DNA from: CBFDBF01 sp050291465
GTDB taxonomy: Bacteria; Pseudomonadota; Gammaproteobacteria; Chromatiales; Chromatiaceae
DNA: 64,000 nt
Direction of reading: 5' to 3'
NCBI GenBank assembly: GCA_050291465.1
Contig: JBNKJV010000007.1
Span: 99,562 to 163,561, forward strand
In this document: piece after piece, positions 60,945 to 64,000 of the stretch
Position numbering within the stretch: the first letter of the stretch is position 1
Layout of the letters: each line of letters begins with the position of its first letter
Position numbers and translations under genes: made by a program
The notes under the pieces: model-generated
What the model saw: only the letters and a program-made list of their open reading frames with translations
The model's database searches: none
What the model was told of the DNA's origin: nothing

Positions 60945-61865
60945 TCAATAGAACAAGGCAAAACTTTGACTGTCCAGCCGATACGTCACGATCTGGCTGA
61001 CATTTGCCGCAACGGGGATCGGGGCCTGGTCACACCATCCCTGGCAGTCAGCGAAAATCCGGTGGAATGCGAGTTTCCCGCTTGCCTGATAAGCGAGCAG
61101 AAAAGGGGCACCCTGATCGAGCGATAGCGTATGCACGATATTTACTTTCTGCCAATCGGCCAGTTGGAGATGGGTCCCCACCTCGTTGGAGCGACTGGCG
61201 GGATCGATACTCAGGTGATCGATATTGATATTGGGATAGGGACGATTGATCTTGAAAAAAAAGTTCTCGCCGCCTAACTGAAAGAAGGCGAAATTTCCCC
61301 AGCCTTTGGCCCATGTCCACGACCAAACATTGTTGCAGATCAACGGCGGCGTATCGGCGACCGAAGCCGATGTGGCGGAGATCCCGAACAGCTCGACATC
61401 TCCTGTGTCATCGCTGTAGGCCAGGAAATAGGGCAAATTGAGATAGTTGAGTGTTTCAAAGGTCGACCAACCGCTGGTAAGACCCGGCTGGCGTTTGCGG
61501 TAGTAGCGATAGGGCTTTGACACTTTGCCGGCAGAATCAAGCGAAAAGAAATTCAGATCCCCGCTCTCGGCCGTATAGGTGATCAAATAAGTCCGATCGG
61601 CCAGCAAAAATGCCCGTACCCTATCGAACCGCCCGACATCCAACGGAACAGGAATACCGGGGGATAGGAAAGGCGCGGCGGGAAGCAGGCGGAACAGCAA
61701 GGCGTTCCCGCTCGAATCCGCACCGAACAGATACATTTGCCCGTCAATGGGAAACGAAATCAAATGTGCCAGCCCGGATGGAACGCTTTCCGGATCAGCA
61801 ATCGATGTCAGGGAAACCTCGCCTGACGTGTCGACGTCTAACGTATAAAGGGATTGACCGGGCAT
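60945..61865 (-). CDS. Beta-propeller-like protein, function unknown
   Basis: The 306-residue protein has recurring units that look like propeller blades: YLFGADSSGNALLFRL, YLITYTAESGDLNFFSLDS, YFLAYSDDTGDVELFGISA, FFQLGGENFFFKIN and FLLAYQASGKLAFHRI, spaced about 45-50 residues. Each has a hydrophobic strand, a small-residue turn and a second strand. No signal peptide or membrane segment is seen. I chose the ATG at 61865 with GGAGG 10 bases upstream; an ATG 14 codons earlier is possible. The next gene starts 13 bases after its stop, so it is the first gene of the operon and may be its recognition or scaffold subunit. Confidence 0.7.
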   Translation of the reverse strand: MPGQSLYTLDVDTSGEVSLTSIADPESVPSGLAHLISFPIDGQMYLFGADSSGNALLFRLLPAAPFLSPGIPVPLDVGRFDRVRAFLLADRTYLITYTAESGDLNFFSLDSAGKVSKPYRYYRKRQPGLTSGWSTFETLNYLNLPYFLAYSDDTGDVELFGISATSASVADTPPLICNNVWSWTWAKGWGNFAFFQLGGENFFFKINRPYPNINIDHLSIDPASRSNEVGTHLQLADWQKVNIVHTLSLDQGAPFLLAYQASGKLAFHRIFADCQGWCDQAPIPVAANVSQIVTYRLDSQSFALFY

Positions 61866-62147
61866 TGTTCGCTTCCCTCCGTAGAAGCGGAAATCCGTTT
61901 TCATCAAGCGCCCCGGACAGCATCTCGGCCATCATGGACTTATTCAAAGCGTCCCTAAAGATTCGTCCATATCCGGCGTATTTTCAAGTTGGATTATCCC
62001 TCTCGGTCAGAGGCGCGCATGATTCCACGCCCCGGTACACGATAAAGACATCTATTGAATATTGCGGAGAAAGGCATATGCTTTTCACATAATCGTGTTT
62101 GTCCGCCCCATCTGTTTCCAGAAGTCCCTTAAGCACAGGAGGTGCCT
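61866..62147. other. Divergent intergenic region between the three-gene operon and the GH13 gene
   Basis: These 282 bases must hold the promoters of both units. The stretch is more A/T-rich near 61975-62095 than the flanking genes. I see no clear hexamer pairs or operator palindrome. The GH13 ribosome site AGGAGG lies at 62138-62143. Confidence 0.5.
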
Positions 62148-63857
62148 ATGCCTGCTCCGGATAGCGTAACGGAACTCGACTTCCAACCCACCGCCCCACC
62201 CCACCCCTCCCCGGAAGACTGGCGCGATCAGTTTCTCTACTTTCTGCTCGTGGACCGCTTCGACAGCGGCGACCCGACTATCCCTCCTTACACGCCCGGA
62301 GCGGATAACGGAACGGCCGATCCAACGACGCGGGGCCTGTTTCAGGGCGGAACACTCAAAGGCATATCCCGCCGCCTCGACTATATCCGTGATCTTGGCT
62401 GCACCGCCATCTGGCTGAGCCCGATCCTGAAAAACCGCCAGGACAGCGACACCAGTTACCACGGTTACGGCATCCAGAACTTCCTTGAGGTCGATCCGCG
62501 CTTCGGCACCCTGAGCGACCTGCAGAATCTGGCCAGAGAGGCCCACCAACGGGGCATGTACGTAGTGCTTGATATCGTCTTTAACCACACCGGGGACGTC
62601 TGGGCCTACCCCGACGACAAACGCTATTATTACTGGCAGGGCCAGCGGTTCCCCTTCGGCCATTGGCGGGAGGGCGACCCGGCGACCGGTCTGCAGACGG
62701 AAGACGCCGTCTGGCCGAAGGAACTGCAAAACCCCGATGCCTTCAAACGCCGCGGCGAGATCCGCAACTGGTACGACCGGAACGAGGCCCGTGACGGCGA
62801 TTTCCTCACCCTCAAGGAACTGGACCTGCCCCGTCCCGAGGTGCTCGATACCCTGATCAGGGTCTACAAATATTGGATCTGCACCGCCGACCTGGACGGC
62901 TTCCGCATCGATACCGTCAAACATATGGAAGACTCCGCGGTGGCGATCTTCTGTAATGCCATCAGGGAGTATGCCCAAAGCATCGGCAAGCACCGCTTCT
63001 TCCTGTTCGGCGAGATCGTCGACGATGACGCCACCATTCAGCGCTATATCGGCCGCAACAGCCGCATCGAGGGTACCGAGGAACGTTTCCCCGCCCTCGA
63101 CGCCGCTCTCGATTTTCCGCTTTACTTCATGCTGGAGGAGGTCATCAAGGGCTTCGGCGATCTCGACCGGTTACGCGACCGCTACCATGCCTTTCACCGG
63201 CAGTACACCGACCACGGCGCCGCCGGGCGCTACTTCGTCACCTTCGTCGACAACCACGATCAAATGGCGCGGCCTTATCATCGCTTCATGCACGGCAATC
63301 CGCATCCACGCCAAGCGGCCCTGGCCATCGGTTATCTGCTGACGACCCAGGGCGTGCCCTGCATCTACTACGGTACCGAACAGGGGTTTGACGGCGGCGG
63401 CTCTACAGATGACGGTTATGTCCGCGAGTGCATGTTCGGCGGCAGCTGGGGTGGATTCGGGACCGCGGGTCACCACTTCTTCGATCCGCAGCATGAGATC
63501 TACCGGGCCGTTGCCGCCGTCGCCGCCGTGCGCCGGGAGCAACCGGCGTTACGTTACGGGCGTCTCTATTTCCGCGACATCTCCGGTAACGGAACGGACT
63601 TCGGACCGCCCATGAACGGCAACTGCACCCTCGCCTACTCACGTATCCTTGACACGCAGGAAATATTGGTCGCACTCAACCTCAGCAACAGCACGCGCTA
63701 CGACTGCATTACCGTCGACCGCAATCTCAGCGCCCCGGGTCGGATCCTGCAGAATCTGCTCGAACCAGGAGGTAACAGCACCGCGCAGCAGGCCCCTGAC
63801 GGACGCGCCTTCGTGCGCCTGGAGCTGCCGCCCCACGGCATGGCGATTCTGGTGTAG
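62148..63857 (+). CDS. GH13 alpha-amylase-family glycosidase, probably cytoplasmic
   Basis: The 569-residue protein has the (beta/alpha)8 GH13 catalytic core. The nucleophile is Asp255 in DGFRIDTVKH, the acid/base is Glu289 in FLFGEIVDD, and the third carboxylate is Asp371 in FVDNHDQMARP. Region I is DIVFNHTGDVW. The C-terminal part is a beta domain (TLAYSRILDTQEILVALNLS). There is no signal peptide, so it acts on intracellular glycogen, maltodextrin or trehalose-type substrates; which one is not clear. The ATG at 62148 has AGGAGG 5 bases upstream. It is divergent from the three-gene operon, and any link is only by position. Confidence 0.9.
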   Translation: MPAPDSVTELDFQPTAPPHPSPEDWRDQFLYFLLVDRFDSGDPTIPPYTPGADNGTADPTTRGLFQGGTLKGISRRLDYIRDLGCTAIWLSPILKNRQDSDTSYHGYGIQNFLEVDPRFGTLSDLQNLAREAHQRGMYVVLDIVFNHTGDVWAYPDDKRYYYWQGQRFPFGHWREGDPATGLQTEDAVWPKELQNPDAFKRRGEIRNWYDRNEARDGDFLTLKELDLPRPEVLDTLIRVYKYWICTADLDGFRIDTVKHMEDSAVAIFCNAIREYAQSIGKHRFFLFGEIVDDDATIQRYIGRNSRIEGTEERFPALDAALDFPLYFMLEEVIKGFGDLDRLRDRYHAFHRQYTDHGAAGRYFVTFVDNHDQMARPYHRFMHGNPHPRQAALAIGYLLTTQGVPCIYYGTEQGFDGGGSTDDGYVRECMFGGSWGGFGTAGHHFFDPQHEIYRAVAAVAAVRREQPALRYGRLYFRDISGNGTDFGPPMNGNCTLAYSRILDTQEILVALNLSNSTRYDCITVDRNLSAPGRILQNLLEPGGNSTAQQAPDGRAFVRLELPPHGMAILV

Positions 63858-64000
63858 GTCCGGCTTGCCCTTCAAGGATGTAGGGTGGAGCCTCGCACCA
63901 GCAATAGTCTGATAAGGCATCGTTTGAGTAGCGGTAATAAGTTTCGTGGCCTTTAGATCTTGAGCCTTTTATTACTATTGTTTGAATGGCCACGAGTACC
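63858..64000. other. Non-coding tail with dispersed repeat text and interleaved complementary segments
   Basis: TGTAGGTCCGGCTTG just after the GH13 stop also occurs after lysA. Further on, GTAATAA and TCGTGGCC are followed by TTATTAC and GGCCACGA in interleaved order (about 63932-63994), a pseudoknot-like arrangement. No gene is supported here. Confidence 0.4.

Noticed and set aside
63727..63993. An 88-codon minus-strand frame over the GH13 3' end
   Set aside because: Most of it is antisense to the GH13 gene and the rest lies in repeat-like DNA; no support as a gene.

Overview
The window reads as chromosome of a Gammaproteobacterium. The strongest evidence is gene order: on the minus strand rpsB-tsf-pyrH-frr-uppS-cdsA-dxr-rseP-bamA-skp-lpxD-fabZ-lpxA-lpxB-rnhB-dnaE-accA-tilS follows the Escherichia coli arrangement almost gene for gene, with map-glnD divergent from rpsB, prfB-lysS linked, and recR, a ybaB-type gene, dnaX and the 4.5S RNA gene together. 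Coding DNA is GC-rich. A dapL-lysA lysine branch and a complete MSHA-type pilus cluster point to a free-living environmental gammaproteobacterium; the exact order is not resolvable by eye.

Layout. 1-3852 (minus): prfB, with an intact programmed +1 frameshift, then lysS and a WD40 lipoprotein cut by the window edge. 4042-5088 (plus): a cyclic-nucleotide/rhodanese protein. 5248-22799 (minus): a type IV mannose-sensitive-haemagglutinin (MSHA) pilus locus of sixteen genes in two blocks. The first-transcribed block is mshG, an mshF-like pilin, the main pilin, a 1362-residue MshQ-like adhesin and minor pilins C, D, O, P. The second is mshI, I2, J, K, L, M, N, E. 22900-43828 (minus): the housekeeping chain tilS to rpsB (tRNA modification, fatty acid, DNA replication, lipid A, outer-membrane assembly, isoprenoid and translation genes). 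44055-51690 (plus): map, glnD, dapL, lysA and an exported protein with an internal duplication. 51731-57897 (minus): a small unknown gene, a HIT protein, recR, ybaB, dnaX, the SRP RNA, a TerB-like protein and a SulP transporter. 58251-61865 (minus): a compact three-gene operon of unknown function. 62148-63857 (plus): a GH13 glycosidase, divergent from that operon.

The most unusual locus is 58251-61865. A beta-propeller-like protein, a large protein carrying what looks like an iron-sulfur uracil-DNA-glycosylase-type fold with altered catalytic motifs, and a purine-nucleoside-phosphorylase-fold protein with an altered active site are translationally coupled. I know of no described system with this composition; its function is open.

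Intergenic DNA is also notable. There are three families of elements whose 25-45 bp ends are imperfect inverted repeats made of short purine-rich units. Separately, the 3' ends of lysS and dnaE are repeated just downstream of those genes, and the accA stop codon lies inside a repeat arm. No rRNA, tRNA, CRISPR array, transposase or prophage gene was seen.
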